In this document: piece after piece, positions 34,672-44,426 of the stretch | How the letters are laid out: each line of letters begins with the position of its first letter | Position numbering within the stretch: the stretch's first letter is position 1 | Notes under the pieces: model-generated | Told to the model about the DNA's origin: nothing | Seen by the model: only the letters and a program-made list of their open reading frames with translations | The model's database searches: none | Position numbers and translations under genes: made by a program | Origin: Hymenobacter sp. DG01 | GTDB lineage: Bacteria; Bacteroidota; Bacteroidia; Cytophagales; Hymenobacteraceae | DNA length: 64,000 nt | Direction: 5' to 3' | Assembly: GCF_006352025.1 (NCBI RefSeq) | Contig: NZ_CP040936.1 | Location: 4,667,054 to 4,731,053, forward strand

Positions 34672-37550
34672 ACTGGCTCGAACACCTTTTGCCGCCCGCG
34701 CTGATTCGCGCCCTGGGCTGGACGCTAGTGCACTCGTTGTGGCAGGGCGCCGTGGTAGCCCTGGCCCTGGCTGGCCTGCTGCTGCTGCTGCGTAAGCACA
34801 GCGCTGAGGTTCGCTACCGCACAGCCGGCCTGGGCCTGGCCGTGCTGCTGCTGCTGGCCGCCGTCACGTTTGGGCGCTACTACATGGCGGCCCCCGAGGA
34901 AGCAGTAGCCGTGGCCGGTTATATGGCCGGCAATGAAGCCGCCGTGCAAGCCGATGGCCTGGTAACAACCGAAGTACCCATCAGCGCGGCTCTCATTCCG
35001 GCCGATGGGGTAGCGACGACCCCGGCTCTGGTGATGGAGGCCGCGCCAACGGGCCTGCAGGCCTGGCTGGTGTACTTCGATCAGAACATTCCGGTGCTGG
35101 TGGCCCTGTGGCTGCTGGGGCTGCTGGCCATGACGCTGCGCCTGCTGGGCGGGCTGGCCTATGTGCAGCGCCTGCGCCGCTACCGGGTGCAGCCCCTGGC
35201 CCAGGAGTGGCAGGAGCGCCTGGCGGGCCTGGCTGCCCGGGCCGGCCTGCACCAGCCCATTGAGCTGCTAGAATCGGCGCTGGTGCGTGTACCGGTGGTG
35301 GTGGGCCATCTGCGGCCGGTGATTCTGCTACCCCTCGGCACCGTTACGGGCCTGAGCACGGGTTATCTGGAAGCTATTCTGGCCCATGAGCTGGCCCACG
35401 TGCAGCGCCGCGACTACCTCATGAACCTGCTGCAGTCCATTGCCGAAACCTTGTTCTTCTATCATCCGGCCGTGTGGTTTATGACCGCCTGTCTGCGCAC
35501 CGAGCGCGAAAACTGCTGCGACGACGCGGCAACGGCCATGGTGGGTGGCAACCCCCTGACCGTGGCCCGCGCCCTGGCCGCCCTGGCCGAGCTGAGCGTG
35601 GCCCCCGAGCCGGTAAACCAGTTTGCCCTGTCGGCGCTGGGCCACGATGGTTCCGTGCTGGGCCGCATCCGGCGGCTGGTGCAGGGCCGCACGGCACCTA
35701 CCTTCTCCGAGGGCTTTATGGCGGCCTGCGTAGTGCTGGGCGGCATGGTGCTGCTGACTTCGGCCGTGGCAATGGCCGACCCGCGCCCGACTCCCAGCCA
35801 AGAGGGAGGAAGCGGGGCCCTCGCCCGCCTGCCCTTCCTGGAAGCTGACCCCGATACGACCCGCAAAAAGGGCGAAGTAGCCGCCGAGTTTACCATTCCG
35901 GATGCTGACGTGCTCCTGTCGCCCTCCCTGGCCACCGAGGCCCCGGAAGCCGATCTGGCGCCAGTAGCGGAGGTAGCAGAGGTGGAAGAGGCCGGAATGC
36001 CCGTGGACATTTCGACCACCCAGGATGAGGATGATAAAGACAAGAAAAAGCGCCGCAAGGGCACCCGGCAGGTAGTAGTGGTGCAGGAGCCGGTCCGTAG
36101 GGGAGGAGCTGGTACGGTAGTCATAGAGAAAGACAAAAAAGGCCGGATTACCAACCTCTCAGTAAACGGGCAGCCGGTTGACACGGGCCAGGACGGCAAA
36201 AAGAAAAGCCGGAAGTCGGAGCAGCAGCAGGTAGAAGTTATTCGGGTGCCGGCCAACGGCTGGTCCGGCAATAACTTCCGCTTCGACGACAGATTTGCCC
36301 GCTCCTTTCAGTTCCGGGGCCTCGATGAGAGCGAAGTAGCCCGTATCCGCCGCGACGCCGACCGGGCCGTAGCCGACGCCCGCCGCCAGCTGCGCGAGAA
36401 CCCACAGTGGCGCAGCAATACCCTGCGCTTCCGTGGCGAGCAAACCGACGCCCTGCGCCGCGCCGAGCAGAGCCTGCGCGAAGCCGTGAATAATGCCCGC
36501 ACCGACGAGGAGCGCGAGAAAATGGAAGAAGCCCTGGAACGCCTCCACGACCGGCAGGAAAGCCTCCGCGAGCAGCTGCAGGAGCGCCAGGAAGTGCTGC
36601 AGGACGAAGCTGAGGAAGCCCGCAGCCTGAACGGAGGCCGCTGGAATGCTGACCTGAATGAGGAAGGCCACCGACGCCTGGGCGAAGCCGCCCGCCGCGA
36701 GGGCGACGTGGCCCGGCGCGAAGCAGACCGGGCCCGTCGGGAGGGCGAACTTGCCCGCCGCATTGGTGAGCTGGCCCGCCGCCAGGCCGCGGCCGACGTC
36801 CGCAAGGATACCCGCGAAGCCACCCGCCTCGGGCTGGAGATGAAGGCCCTGGAGCGCCAGCTGGAGGCTGCCCACCGCGAAACGGAAGCGGCGCACCGCG
36901 AGACAGAGGCCGCCCACCGCGAAACCGAGCGGGTAGAGCGCACGGTGCGTGCCGGCGGTGGTGCCGGCCGGCCGGCCTCGGCTGCCGAGGATGCCCTGCG
37001 GGCCGAGCTGCGCAAGGACGGTCTGATCAAAGACAGCGAGAATTTCCAGTTCAGCCTGACGACTACGGCTCTCACCGTAAATGGCAAAAAGCAGTCGGCA
37101 ACCTTGCGCGACAAGTACCTGCGGCTGGTAGAAAAGCAGCGGGGTCGGAAACTAGGCCCGACTAGCTCCTACATCATCAACCGCCAGTCGTCGGGGAGCA
37201 GCACCAGCTACGGGCAGATGCAGGGCCCACGGCCCCCGCGCCCGCCCCGGGCACCTCAGGTACCGTTGGCCCCACTGCCACCCGTGCCGCCGGTAGCAGC
37301 CCCGGCCCCGCCAGCGCCCCCGGCGCCGCCCCAGGTCAACTCCGACGAGGTACGGACCGAGCTGCGCAAGGATGGCTTGCTGGGGGCCAATGAAAAAGCC
37401 TTCCAGCTCCAGCTCAACGAATCGGGACTGACGGTGAACGGCAAAAAGCAGTCAAATCAGCTGGCCGAAAAATACCGTCGCCTGCTGGGCTCGCCCGGCA
37501 GCAACGGCGGTACGACCCGCAGCAACATCCAGATTTCAGTGAGTGAGTAA
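34668..37550 (+). CDS. BlaR1-like M56 membrane metallopeptidase with coiled-coil and repeated C-terminal domain
   Basis: 960 residues. The first 350 residues are the M56 sensor: membrane helices (LIRALGWTLVHSLWQGAVVAL, AGLGLAVLLLLAAV, VLVALWLLGLLAMTL), the zinc site HELAH (His240, Glu241, His244) and RTERENCCDDAA, then a helix near 345-365. The beta-lactam-binding domain of BlaR1 is absent. Instead there is an acidic linker, an Arg/Glu/Ala coiled coil (about 560-765, with AHRETEA repeated three times), and two copies of a domain containing LRKDGL, LTVNGKKQS and DKYLRL/EKYRRL, separated by a Pro-rich stretch. Probable periplasmic stress sensor; the signal is unknown. Confidence 0.88.
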   Translation: MNWLEHLLPPALIRALGWTLVHSLWQGAVVALALAGLLLLLRKHSAEVRYRTAGLGLAVLLLLAAVTFGRYYMAAPEEAVAVAGYMAGNEAAVQADGLVTTEVPISAALIPADGVATTPALVMEAAPTGLQAWLVYFDQNIPVLVALWLLGLLAMTLRLLGGLAYVQRLRRYRVQPLAQEWQERLAGLAARAGLHQPIELLESALVRVPVVVGHLRPVILLPLGTVTGLSTGYLEAILAHELAHVQRRDYLMNLLQSIAETLFFYHPAVWFMTACLRTERENCCDDAATAMVGGNPLTVARALAALAELSVAPEPVNQFALSALGHDGSVLGRIRRLVQGRTAPTFSEGFMAACVVLGGMVLLTSAVAMADPRPTPSQEGGSGALARLPFLEADPDTTRKKGEVAAEFTIPDADVLLSPSLATEAPEADLAPVAEVAEVEEAGMPVDISTTQDEDDKDKKKRRKGTRQVVVVQEPVRRGGAGTVVIEKDKKGRITNLSVNGQPVDTGQDGKKKSRKSEQQQVEVIRVPANGWSGNNFRFDDRFARSFQFRGLDESEVARIRRDADRAVADARRQLRENPQWRSNTLRFRGEQTDALRRAEQSLREAVNNARTDEEREKMEEALERLHDRQESLREQLQERQEVLQDEAEEARSLNGGRWNADLNEEGHRRLGEAARREGDVARREADRARREGELARRIGELARRQAAADVRKDTREATRLGLEMKALERQLEAAHRETEAAHRETEAAHRETERVERTVRAGGGAGRPASAAEDALRAELRKDGLIKDSENFQFSLTTTALTVNGKKQSATLRDKYLRLVEKQRGRKLGPTSSYIINRQSSGSSTSYGQMQGPRPPRPPRAPQVPLAPLPPVPPVAAPAPPAPPAPPQVNSDEVRTELRKDGLLGANEKAFQLQLNESGLTVNGKKQSNQLAEKYRRLLGSPGSNGGTTRSNIQISVSE

Positions 37551-37567
37551 CCCGTAGCCTTACCATC

Positions 37568-37599
37568 CCGGCCGCCGCTGAAACGGCGGCCGGTTTTTT
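37568..37599 (+). terminator. Intrinsic terminator of the BlaI/M56 operon
   Basis: CCGGCCGCCG pairs with CGGCGGCCGG around a 6-base loop and is followed by six T. Confidence 0.9.
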
Positions 37600-37789
37600 A
37601 TAGCAAATTCTGAATGTGGCAGGCAACGGTTCCGGTAGGTGGCGCATCTATTGCAGCGTTCCGCCGGCGCCCAGGCCCGCGGCACCCTACCCCGCCCTGA
37701 CGCCGCAACTCGGTCGTTGCCCATCGTCAGGTGAGTTGCTCACTTCTGTTCTCTACTGTTTGTCCCAGCTTTATTCCCGCCGATTTGTT

Positions 37790-40384
37790 GTGAACTGTTC
37801 GCGCGCCCTGTTTCTGGTTTGCCTGATGCTCCTGGCCGGTCTGGCCCGGGCTCAGGCGCCTGCTCCTGCCGCTACGGCTGCCGCCGTGCCGGCTCCTAAG
37901 CGCCAGCTACAGGCCCTGCGCATCACTGAGGCCATTAAGCTGGATGGGGCGCTGGATGAGGCCATCTGGCAGCAGGCCCCCATTGCCACTGACTTCATTC
38001 AGAACCGGCCCAACCCTGGTCCCCACGAGAAGCACCCTACCGAGGTGCGCGTGCTCTACGATGACGCCAACCTCTACATCGGGGCCATTATGCACGACGT
38101 GGCCCAGGACTCCATCATGCGCGAGCTTTCCCCTCGCGATGATGCCGGCAACACCGATTTTATTGGGGTGTTTCTGGATACCTACCACGACAAGATCAAC
38201 GGCTACGGCTTCTTCGTGACGACGGGCGGGGTGCAGATGGACTGCCGCTACTCGCCGGCCGGGGGCGAGGACTTCAACTGGAACGCCGTGTGGGACTCAC
38301 GCACCAGCATGCGCGGCACCGACTGGGTGGCCGAAATGCGGATTCCGTACTCGGCTATCCGATTCAGCAAAACCGCTGAGCAGCTCTGGGGCATCAACTT
38401 TATGCGCCAGCGCAAGCGCGACAACCAAGCCTTTTTCTGGAATGAAGTGAAGCCCGCGGTAGATGGGTTTGTGAACCAGTGGGGCGAGCTGCAGGGCCTG
38501 CGTGACATTCAGCCCCCGTTGCGCCTTTCGCTCACGCCCTACGTGTCGGGCTACGTGAATCACTACCCCTACAACGAGCAGGGCACCCGCAACTCCAGCA
38601 CCAGCTTCAACGGCGGCGCCGACATCAAATGGGGCATCAATGAAAGCTTTACCCTGGATGCTACCTTAGTGCCCGACTTCGGGCAGGTACAGAGCGATAA
38701 CCAGGTGCTGAACCTCTCACCCTTTGAGGTGCAGTTTCAGGAAAACCGGCAGTTTTTCACCGAAGGCACCGAGCTTTTCAACAAAGGCAACCTGTTCTAC
38801 TCGCGCCGGGTAGGGGCTACCCCCATCGGGTTCAGCAACGTGTACGACCAGCTACGTGCCGGCGAAATGGGCACCGATGGCCGCCGCCGGCCCGGTGAGG
38901 TAGTGGTCAGCAATCCTGGCGTAACGCGCCTGCTTAATGCCACCAAGGTATCGGGGCGCACCAAGCAGGGGCTGGGGGTAGGCGTGTTCAACGCCCTCAG
39001 CAACGATGTGTACGCCACCGTGCGTGACTCCGTGGATGGGCGCGAGCGGGAAGTGCTGACCCAGCCCTTCAGCAACTACAACATTGTGGTGCTCGACCAG
39101 AGCCTGAAAAACAACTCCTACGTTTCCCTCATCAATACCAATGTAACGCGCTGGGGCAGCACCTACGACGCCAACGTAACGGGCGGGCTGTTCCGCTTCG
39201 CCAACAAGAAGAACTCCTACGCCATTGATGGCCGCCTGGTGTACTCGCGGCGGCGGGGGCAGCAGTTTGCCTCCGAGGAGCAAGTTGATGACCAAGATGG
39301 CTACAAGTATCAGGTGGGCATCAGCAAAATCAGCGGCAACTTCACCTGGGGCCTCAACCACGGCATTGAGTCGGATAAGTATAACCCGAACGATTTGGGC
39401 ATTCTGTTCGGTAACAACAACATCAGCCAGGGGATATATGCCAACTACAACAAGTACAAGCCCTTCGGGAAGGTCAATAACTTTTACAGCTGGTACAATC
39501 TGAACCACTCTTTGCTCTACAAGCCTACCCGCTACCAGAACGTGAATGTGGCGGCCGGCTTCAACACCACTTTCACCAAGAATTTTCTGACGGTAGGGGC
39601 CAACTTCGACGCCAACCCCGTTACGCACGACTACTACGAGCCGCGCCAGTACCCGCTGGGCGACTACTACGTGCGCGTACCGGCCAATGCCAACGTGGGG
39701 GCTTTTCTCTCCTCGGATTACCGCAAGAAGCTGGCCTGGGACGTGAATGCCGGGGTGCGCTGGTATGCCCAGGACGAGCGCCTGGTGCGGGCCCGCCGCA
39801 TGGGCTACGGCTGGACCGTGTCGCCGCGCTACCGCGTCAGCAACCAGCTCAATTTCCGCTACTCCCTCGACTGGAATCTGCGCCAGAACCAGGTGGGCTA
39901 TGTGAACGGCGACCTGGATATGAGCCTGCCCGACGATGCCGATTTCCGCGACAAGTACCCCTCCGACGTGCTGCTGGGCCGCCGCCGGGTGCTGACCGTC
40001 ACCAACACGCTGTCGGGGGCTTACACCTTCAACAACCGCATGTCCCTGACCATCCGGACGCGCCATTACACCAGCACCGTCAGCTACTTCGACTTCGCGC
40101 GCCTGGAAAAAAACGGCCAGGAAACGCTGGTGGACTATCGCCGCAACCGCGACAATACCTTCAATGCCTTTAACGTGGACGCGGTGTACTCTTGGTGGTT
40201 CGCGCCCGGCTCGCAGGTGAGCATTGTCTGGAAAAACGCCAGCTCCTCGTTCCTGGAGGCCAACGAGGCTACCCCCCTCTACTTCAGCAACCTCAACAAT
40301 ACCATCAACACCCCGCACAACAACAACCTCTCTATCAAGATCCTCTACTACCTGGATTACCTGATGCTGAAACGGCGCAGCTAA
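37790..40384 (+). CDS. DUF5916 outer-membrane protein with CBM9-like domain
   Basis: 864 residues from a GTG at 37790, which gives a good signal peptide (RALFLVCLMLLAGLARA). Residues 35-240 resemble a family 9 carbohydrate-binding module (KLDGALDEAIWQQAPIATDF, VRVLYDDANLYIGAIMHD, FIGVFLDTYHDKINGYGF). The rest is DUF5916, an outer-membrane beta-barrel with the conserved LVPDFGQVQSDNQVLNLSPF and ENRQFFTEGTELF blocks. It may take up or degrade a surface substrate; none is known. No susC/susD pair is adjacent. Confidence 0.88.
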   Translation: MNCSRALFLVCLMLLAGLARAQAPAPAATAAAVPAPKRQLQALRITEAIKLDGALDEAIWQQAPIATDFIQNRPNPGPHEKHPTEVRVLYDDANLYIGAIMHDVAQDSIMRELSPRDDAGNTDFIGVFLDTYHDKINGYGFFVTTGGVQMDCRYSPAGGEDFNWNAVWDSRTSMRGTDWVAEMRIPYSAIRFSKTAEQLWGINFMRQRKRDNQAFFWNEVKPAVDGFVNQWGELQGLRDIQPPLRLSLTPYVSGYVNHYPYNEQGTRNSSTSFNGGADIKWGINESFTLDATLVPDFGQVQSDNQVLNLSPFEVQFQENRQFFTEGTELFNKGNLFYSRRVGATPIGFSNVYDQLRAGEMGTDGRRRPGEVVVSNPGVTRLLNATKVSGRTKQGLGVGVFNALSNDVYATVRDSVDGREREVLTQPFSNYNIVVLDQSLKNNSYVSLINTNVTRWGSTYDANVTGGLFRFANKKNSYAIDGRLVYSRRRGQQFASEEQVDDQDGYKYQVGISKISGNFTWGLNHGIESDKYNPNDLGILFGNNNISQGIYANYNKYKPFGKVNNFYSWYNLNHSLLYKPTRYQNVNVAAGFNTTFTKNFLTVGANFDANPVTHDYYEPRQYPLGDYYVRVPANANVGAFLSSDYRKKLAWDVNAGVRWYAQDERLVRARRMGYGWTVSPRYRVSNQLNFRYSLDWNLRQNQVGYVNGDLDMSLPDDADFRDKYPSDVLLGRRRVLTVTNTLSGAYTFNNRMSLTIRTRHYTSTVSYFDFARLEKNGQETLVDYRRNRDNTFNAFNVDAVYSWWFAPGSQVSIVWKNASSSFLEANEATPLYFSNLNNTINTPHNNNLSIKILYYLDYLMLKRRS

Positions 40385-40393
40385 CCAAGGCAT

Positions 40394-40495
40394 GTAACGC
40401 GAAAATCCGTTTCGCGACGAGCCGCAGGCGAGTATTCGGAACTGCGCAAAACCATATACTCGCTTCGCTCGTCGCGAAACGGATTTTCGCGCTAC
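40394..40495. repeat. Long palindromic intergenic element
   Basis: A stem of about 29 bases (left arm 40394-40422, right arm 40467-40495, one mismatch) around CGCGAAAATCCGTTTCGCGA. The loop holds a second stem, GCGAGTAT/ATACTCGC. It sits between two convergent genes and can act as a terminator, but its size suggests a REP-like repeat. Confidence 0.8.
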
Positions 40496-41469
40496 AGCCC
40501 CAGCAATTCCTCGGCAGCGCCGAAGGCCGATTTGCGCCCGTCCATCACCTGCTGGCGGATGGCCGGCAGCTGGGCTGCTACGTCGGGGCGGGCGTAGAAG
40601 CGGGTTTCCAGGGCTTCCCGAATGGTTTCGTGGAGCCAGTGCAGGTTTTGCTCCTGGCGGCGGCGCTGAAAGTAGCCGCTCTGTTGGGTTTGCTGCACGT
40701 ACTGCTCCACCACGGTCCACACCTCTGGCACGCCCGCTCCTGATACGGCCGAGCTGGTGGTAACCACCGGGCTCCAGGCGCTGGAAGCCAGCGGAAACAG
40801 GTGCAGGGCGTTCTGGTATTCGGCGCGGGCCCGGCGGGCAGCCTGCTCGTTGCCGCCGTCGGCTTTGGTGATGGTCACGGCATCGGCCATTTCCATAATC
40901 CCCTTCTTGATGCCCTGCAGCTCGTCGCCGGCCCCGGCCAGCATCAGCAGCAGGAAAAAATCGACCATGCCGTGCACGGCAGTTTCGCTCTGGCCTACCC
41001 CCACGGTTTCCACGAAGATGACATCGTGGCCGGCTGCTTCGCAGAGCACCAGAGCCTCGCGGGTGCTGCGCGTAACGCCGCCCAGACTGCGCCCGGCCGG
41101 GGAGGGCCGAATGAATGCCTGCGGATGGGCAGCCAGCAGGTTCATACGGGTTTTGTCGCCGAGGATGCTGCCGCCGCTGCGCTGGGAGCTAGGGTCCACG
41201 GCCAGCACGGCCAGGCGCTTGCCCTGCTCCTGCACCAGGTGTAGGCCCAGCGCCTCAATAAACGTACTTTTTCCTACCCCCGGCACGCCCGTAATACCCA
41301 CCCGCACCGAGCGACCGGCGTGGGGCAGCACCGCATCCAGTACCTGCTGGGCCAGCACTTGGTCCGAGGGTAGGGTACTTTCGACCAGGGTAATGGCCCG
41401 GCTCAGCAGCACGCGGTTGCCGGAGAGGATGCCGTCGGTGTATTCAGAAACGGAAAAGCGCTTGGCCAT
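40492..41469 (-). CDS. meaB: Methylmalonyl-CoA mutase-associated GTPase MeaB
   Basis: 325 residues from the ATG at 41469. G3E-family P-loop GTPase that loads and protects the B12 cofactor of methylmalonyl-CoA mutase. Walker A GVPGVGKST at 61-69, then AVDPSSQRSGGSILGDKTRM, IFVETVGVGQSE and the guanine-specific ITKADGGN. It lies 15 kb from the mutase genes. The stop codon region overlaps the right arm of the palindromic element. Confidence 0.95.
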   Translation of the reverse strand: MAKRFSVSEYTDGILSGNRVLLSRAITLVESTLPSDQVLAQQVLDAVLPHAGRSVRVGITGVPGVGKSTFIEALGLHLVQEQGKRLAVLAVDPSSQRSGGSILGDKTRMNLLAAHPQAFIRPSPAGRSLGGVTRSTREALVLCEAAGHDVIFVETVGVGQSETAVHGMVDFFLLLMLAGAGDELQGIKKGIMEMADAVTITKADGGNEQAARRARAEYQNALHLFPLASSAWSPVVTTSSAVSGAGVPEVWTVVEQYVQQTQQSGYFQRRRQEQNLHWLHETIREALETRFYARPDVAAQLPAIRQQVMDGRKSAFGAAEELLGL

Positions 41470-41543
41470 TAGAGCAGAAACGTAGCCGGGCGAGAAAAGT
41501 AGCGCGCCGGCCGGGTAATAGAGCCGCAAACTACCCCATATCG

Positions 41544-41551
41544 TACATTTG
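41544..41551 (+). promoter_or_regulatory. -7 element of the DUF5723 gene
   Basis: TACATTTG fits TAnnTTTG, 61 bases before the ATG at 41613. No TTG at the right distance. Confidence 0.45.
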
Positions 41552-41612
41552 AAAAAATGGCCGCAGGGCCGCCTCGTCCTTCTTTCGTCTTACCCTCATC
41601 AGCGCCAGCATT

Positions 41613-43010
41613 ATGGGCAAAACCTTCTACTCTCTCTTGGCGGCCCTGTTGCTGGGCAGCACTTTGCCGCTATATGCCCAAAACGAGCTGAGCAACTTCA
41701 CGGCCACCGGCCGCGGGGGCGTAGCTACCACCTTCGCCACCGATTATCAGGCTATTGGTATCAATCCGGCCAACCTGGGTCGGGTGGGCGGGGCTACGGT
41801 GGCCTTCACCATCGGGGAGTTTGGGGTAGGGGCGGGCTCTCAGTCGCTCACGCGCCAGCAGCTGCGTCGCTTTATCACCGATACCAACCAGGGCCTCACG
41901 CTGGCCGATAAGCAGGAACTGGCCCGAGCTTTCACCTCCGATAATGCCCTCAACTTCAACGCAGATGCTACCACCCTGGCTCTAGCTGTGCAGCTGCCCG
42001 TGGTGGGGGGCATTGCCATCAGTAACCGGGTGCGTACGGCCGGGCACGTTGGCCTGAACCAGAACGCCGCCGAAATTACCTTTCTGGGCCGCGACGCGCC
42101 CATTTACGCCTCGGCCAGCGCCGGCAACCTGCCGCTGGTATCAGAGGCCCTAGCCGGCACCGATATTCAGCTGGCCGTGCTGAATGAGTTCAACCTGGCC
42201 TGGGGCACCCGCCTGATTGATCTGCCCTTGTTTCAGCTTTCGGCCGGGGCGGGCTACCGCTACATTCAGGGGGTAGGCATTATTGATATCCGGGTGCAGC
42301 CGGGTAACCTACGGGCCTACAGCTCTATGTCGCCGGTGTTTGATATTGATTATGGCAGCATGGTTAACAATCCCAGCTTCAACCTGCAGGAAGGGTCGGG
42401 GCTGCATCCCGTCGGGAAAGGCCACGGCTTCGACCTGGGGCTGGCGGCCGAGGTAGGCAAAGCACTGCGCCTGGGCGTGGCCGTCACCGACCTGGGGCAC
42501 ATGACCTGGGAGGGCAATCTGCTCACGGCCAACGACCAGAAGCTGAAGCGGCTGAAATCGGAAGGGGTAGGCAGCTACAATTTTTTCAAGGAAGCCGCTG
42601 AAATCTTCGCCACCGGCACCGACAGCCTGTTCACCTACGAAACCGGCCAGGAGCGCCGGGCTGAGCTGCCCACCAAGCTCCGGGCCGGGGCGGGCCTGCG
42701 CATCAGCGAGTATTTTGAGGCCGGCCTCGATGTGACCCTGCCGCTAAACAACGTAGCCGGCAACATTACTACCCCCTTCGTGGGCGCCGGCCTCGACTAT
42801 AAGCCCACGCGCTGGCTGCGACTGAGCAGCGGCCTTACCGGCGGCGCGGGTTACGGCGTGAGTGTGCCTTTCGGCATTACTCTGGCTACCAAGGTGTACG
42901 AAGCCGGCATCAGCACCCGCGACGTAGCCGGCCTGCTCACCTCCGAAAACCCTTACCTATCGGCTGCCGGGGGCTTCCTGCGGTTTAAGCTGGGAGGCCG
43001 GAGTCAGTAG
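41613..43010 (+). CDS. DUF5723 outer-membrane beta-barrel protein
   Basis: 465 residues with signal peptide (YSLLAALLLGSTLPLYA). After it, RGGVATTFATDYQAIGINPANLGR resembles the start of FadL/PorP-like barrels, where the N-terminal hatch has a conserved INPA motif. Amphipathic strands alternate to the C terminus, which ends in LRFKLGGRSQ. Function unknown. Divergent from meaB. Confidence 0.82.
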   Translation: MGKTFYSLLAALLLGSTLPLYAQNELSNFTATGRGGVATTFATDYQAIGINPANLGRVGGATVAFTIGEFGVGAGSQSLTRQQLRRFITDTNQGLTLADKQELARAFTSDNALNFNADATTLALAVQLPVVGGIAISNRVRTAGHVGLNQNAAEITFLGRDAPIYASASAGNLPLVSEALAGTDIQLAVLNEFNLAWGTRLIDLPLFQLSAGAGYRYIQGVGIIDIRVQPGNLRAYSSMSPVFDIDYGSMVNNPSFNLQEGSGLHPVGKGHGFDLGLAAEVGKALRLGVAVTDLGHMTWEGNLLTANDQKLKRLKSEGVGSYNFFKEAAEIFATGTDSLFTYETGQERRAELPTKLRAGAGLRISEYFEAGLDVTLPLNNVAGNITTPFVGAGLDYKPTRWLRLSSGLTGGAGYGVSVPFGITLATKVYEAGISTRDVAGLLTSENPYLSAAGGFLRFKLGGRSQ

Positions 43011-43043
43011 CGGTGAGATAGTGAAATGGTAAAATAGTGCGTT

Positions 43044-43199
43044 GTCATGGCGAGGGTACTGAAGCCATCCGTCCTGACCAACGCCCTACCCCCTCATGAT
43101 GTGGCAAGCCCTTACCTCCGTACTGAAAGTAAGGGCTTGTTTGTTTATCAGAATTATCACAGAGGCGAGAAAGGATGGCTTCAGTGCCCTCGCCATGAC
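43044..43199. repeat. Inverted-repeat element with internal hairpin
   Basis: Left arm GTCATGGCGAGGG...GAAGCCATCC (43044-43070) is the reverse complement of the right arm (43173-43199) with two mismatches. The 100-base centre has its own perfect hairpin, CAAGCCCTTAC/GTAAGGGCTTG (43105-43139). It resembles a short non-coding mobile or REP-type element. Confidence 0.7.
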
Positions 43200-43215
43200 T
43201 CACTTACTGATTCAC

Positions 43216-44316
43216 TTATTTCCCAGGCTCCGTGATAAAGTTGGGCAGGCCGAGTTTGCTGCGGCGGCCGCCGAGCTTTAAGCCGTTGTCGATATACTTG
43301 GCGGTGGCGGAGTTGGGGTTCTGGATGATGCCCAGGAACATATTGTCCTCGCGGGCCACGTAGATGTTACCGTCGGGGGCACGTTGCAGGGAGCCTACTT
43401 TGCGGTTAGCCGATTTGCCGACCACGGTGGCTTTGCCGGTTTTCAAGTCGAACTGGAAAATCTGAGCTTCACCGCCGCCTTCGCCATTGCTGGAGCCATA
43501 GAGCTTGCTGCCATCAGGCGAAAACTCTACCCCGTAGGCTTCGGGGTAGGGTGCGAAGGATTTGGCGTTGTGCACCTGCCCGGTAGCACGGTCAAAGTCG
43601 AACACCTCGTACTTATTGGCCTCGCGCCAGAGGGCCACGGCCAGCTTGCGGCCATCGGGCGAAAACTTCATGGCCCCAATGGCGTTGCGGCCGGGGCCGG
43701 CATGCATGCTGCCCACGTTGCTCATAATAGGCTTGCTTTCCACCCCATCAGGAGTCACCAGGAAGCTCACGAAGGCGTTGGAGTTCCAGCGGTGGGCCAC
43801 AATCCAGACGTCGCGGCCGTTTTGGTGGCGCACGGCGGCCAGCTTCTCGGCCACGGGCGTGATGAGCAGGGCGTTGGAGCGGGGTACGTCGCCGAGGCCA
43901 TTTTCGCGGGTCATGTCCACGATGGAGTAGCGCAGGCCGTTGGGGCCACCCTGGGCGCCCACCGTAAACACGTAAAACACGTTGCCGCTACCCGGATCGG
44001 GCACGATGAGGGCACTTTGGGTGCTGGAGTTGGAGCCCATCAGCTTTTTACCGTTGGGCATTACCTGGTGCTGACGGTTGAATACAAATTCGCCGTTGGT
44101 GTAAAATAGCAGCTGGCCCTGCTGGTTGGTCGCCACCGCCGAGCCCTCGTAGGTGGTCATTTTGCTGGTCAGCAGGGGGGTAGGTGCAGAGCCATCAGCC
44201 GGAAACGTAAGTCCGGCCTGCTGGCCAAATAGCCAGATAGATTGCTCCCGTTGAGCCAGCACCGCACCGGGCAACAGCAGCGCCAGCAGCAACGGCAGAA
44301 GTGAAAGTCGTTTCAT
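43216..44316 (-). CDS. Secreted beta-propeller protein
   Basis: 366 residues from the ATG at 44316, with signal peptide (LSLLPLLLALLLPGAVLA). SIWLFGQQAGLTFPADG and GLRYSIVDMTRENGLGDV are characteristic of the N-terminal part of Bacteroidota gliding-associated, T9SS-exported surface proteins; blades such as MKFSPDGRKLAVALWREANK and VEFSPDGSKLYGSSNGEGGG indicate a WD40-like propeller. No C-terminal sorting domain is seen. Confidence 0.8.
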   Translation of the reverse strand: MKRLSLLPLLLALLLPGAVLAQREQSIWLFGQQAGLTFPADGSAPTPLLTSKMTTYEGSAVATNQQGQLLFYTNGEFVFNRQHQVMPNGKKLMGSNSSTQSALIVPDPGSGNVFYVFTVGAQGGPNGLRYSIVDMTRENGLGDVPRSNALLITPVAEKLAAVRHQNGRDVWIVAHRWNSNAFVSFLVTPDGVESKPIMSNVGSMHAGPGRNAIGAMKFSPDGRKLAVALWREANKYEVFDFDRATGQVHNAKSFAPYPEAYGVEFSPDGSKLYGSSNGEGGGEAQIFQFDLKTGKATVVGKSANRKVGSLQRAPDGNIYVAREDNMFLGIIQNPNSATAKYIDNGLKLGGRRSKLGLPNFITEPGK

Positions 44317-44426
44317 AGAAGTCAGTCGTGTAAGCGCGCAGGTAGAACGCAATTTCGTGCCAAACTAGGGTGAGAGGGTGAATGGTAACGAGGTAAAGGG
44401 TTAGGAGGGGAGGTGGCAGAACTCAT

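Noticed and set aside
38852-40720. Long open frame opposite the DUF5916 gene (622 codons)
   Set aside because: Same reason: antisense to a well-supported gene with low-complexity composition.
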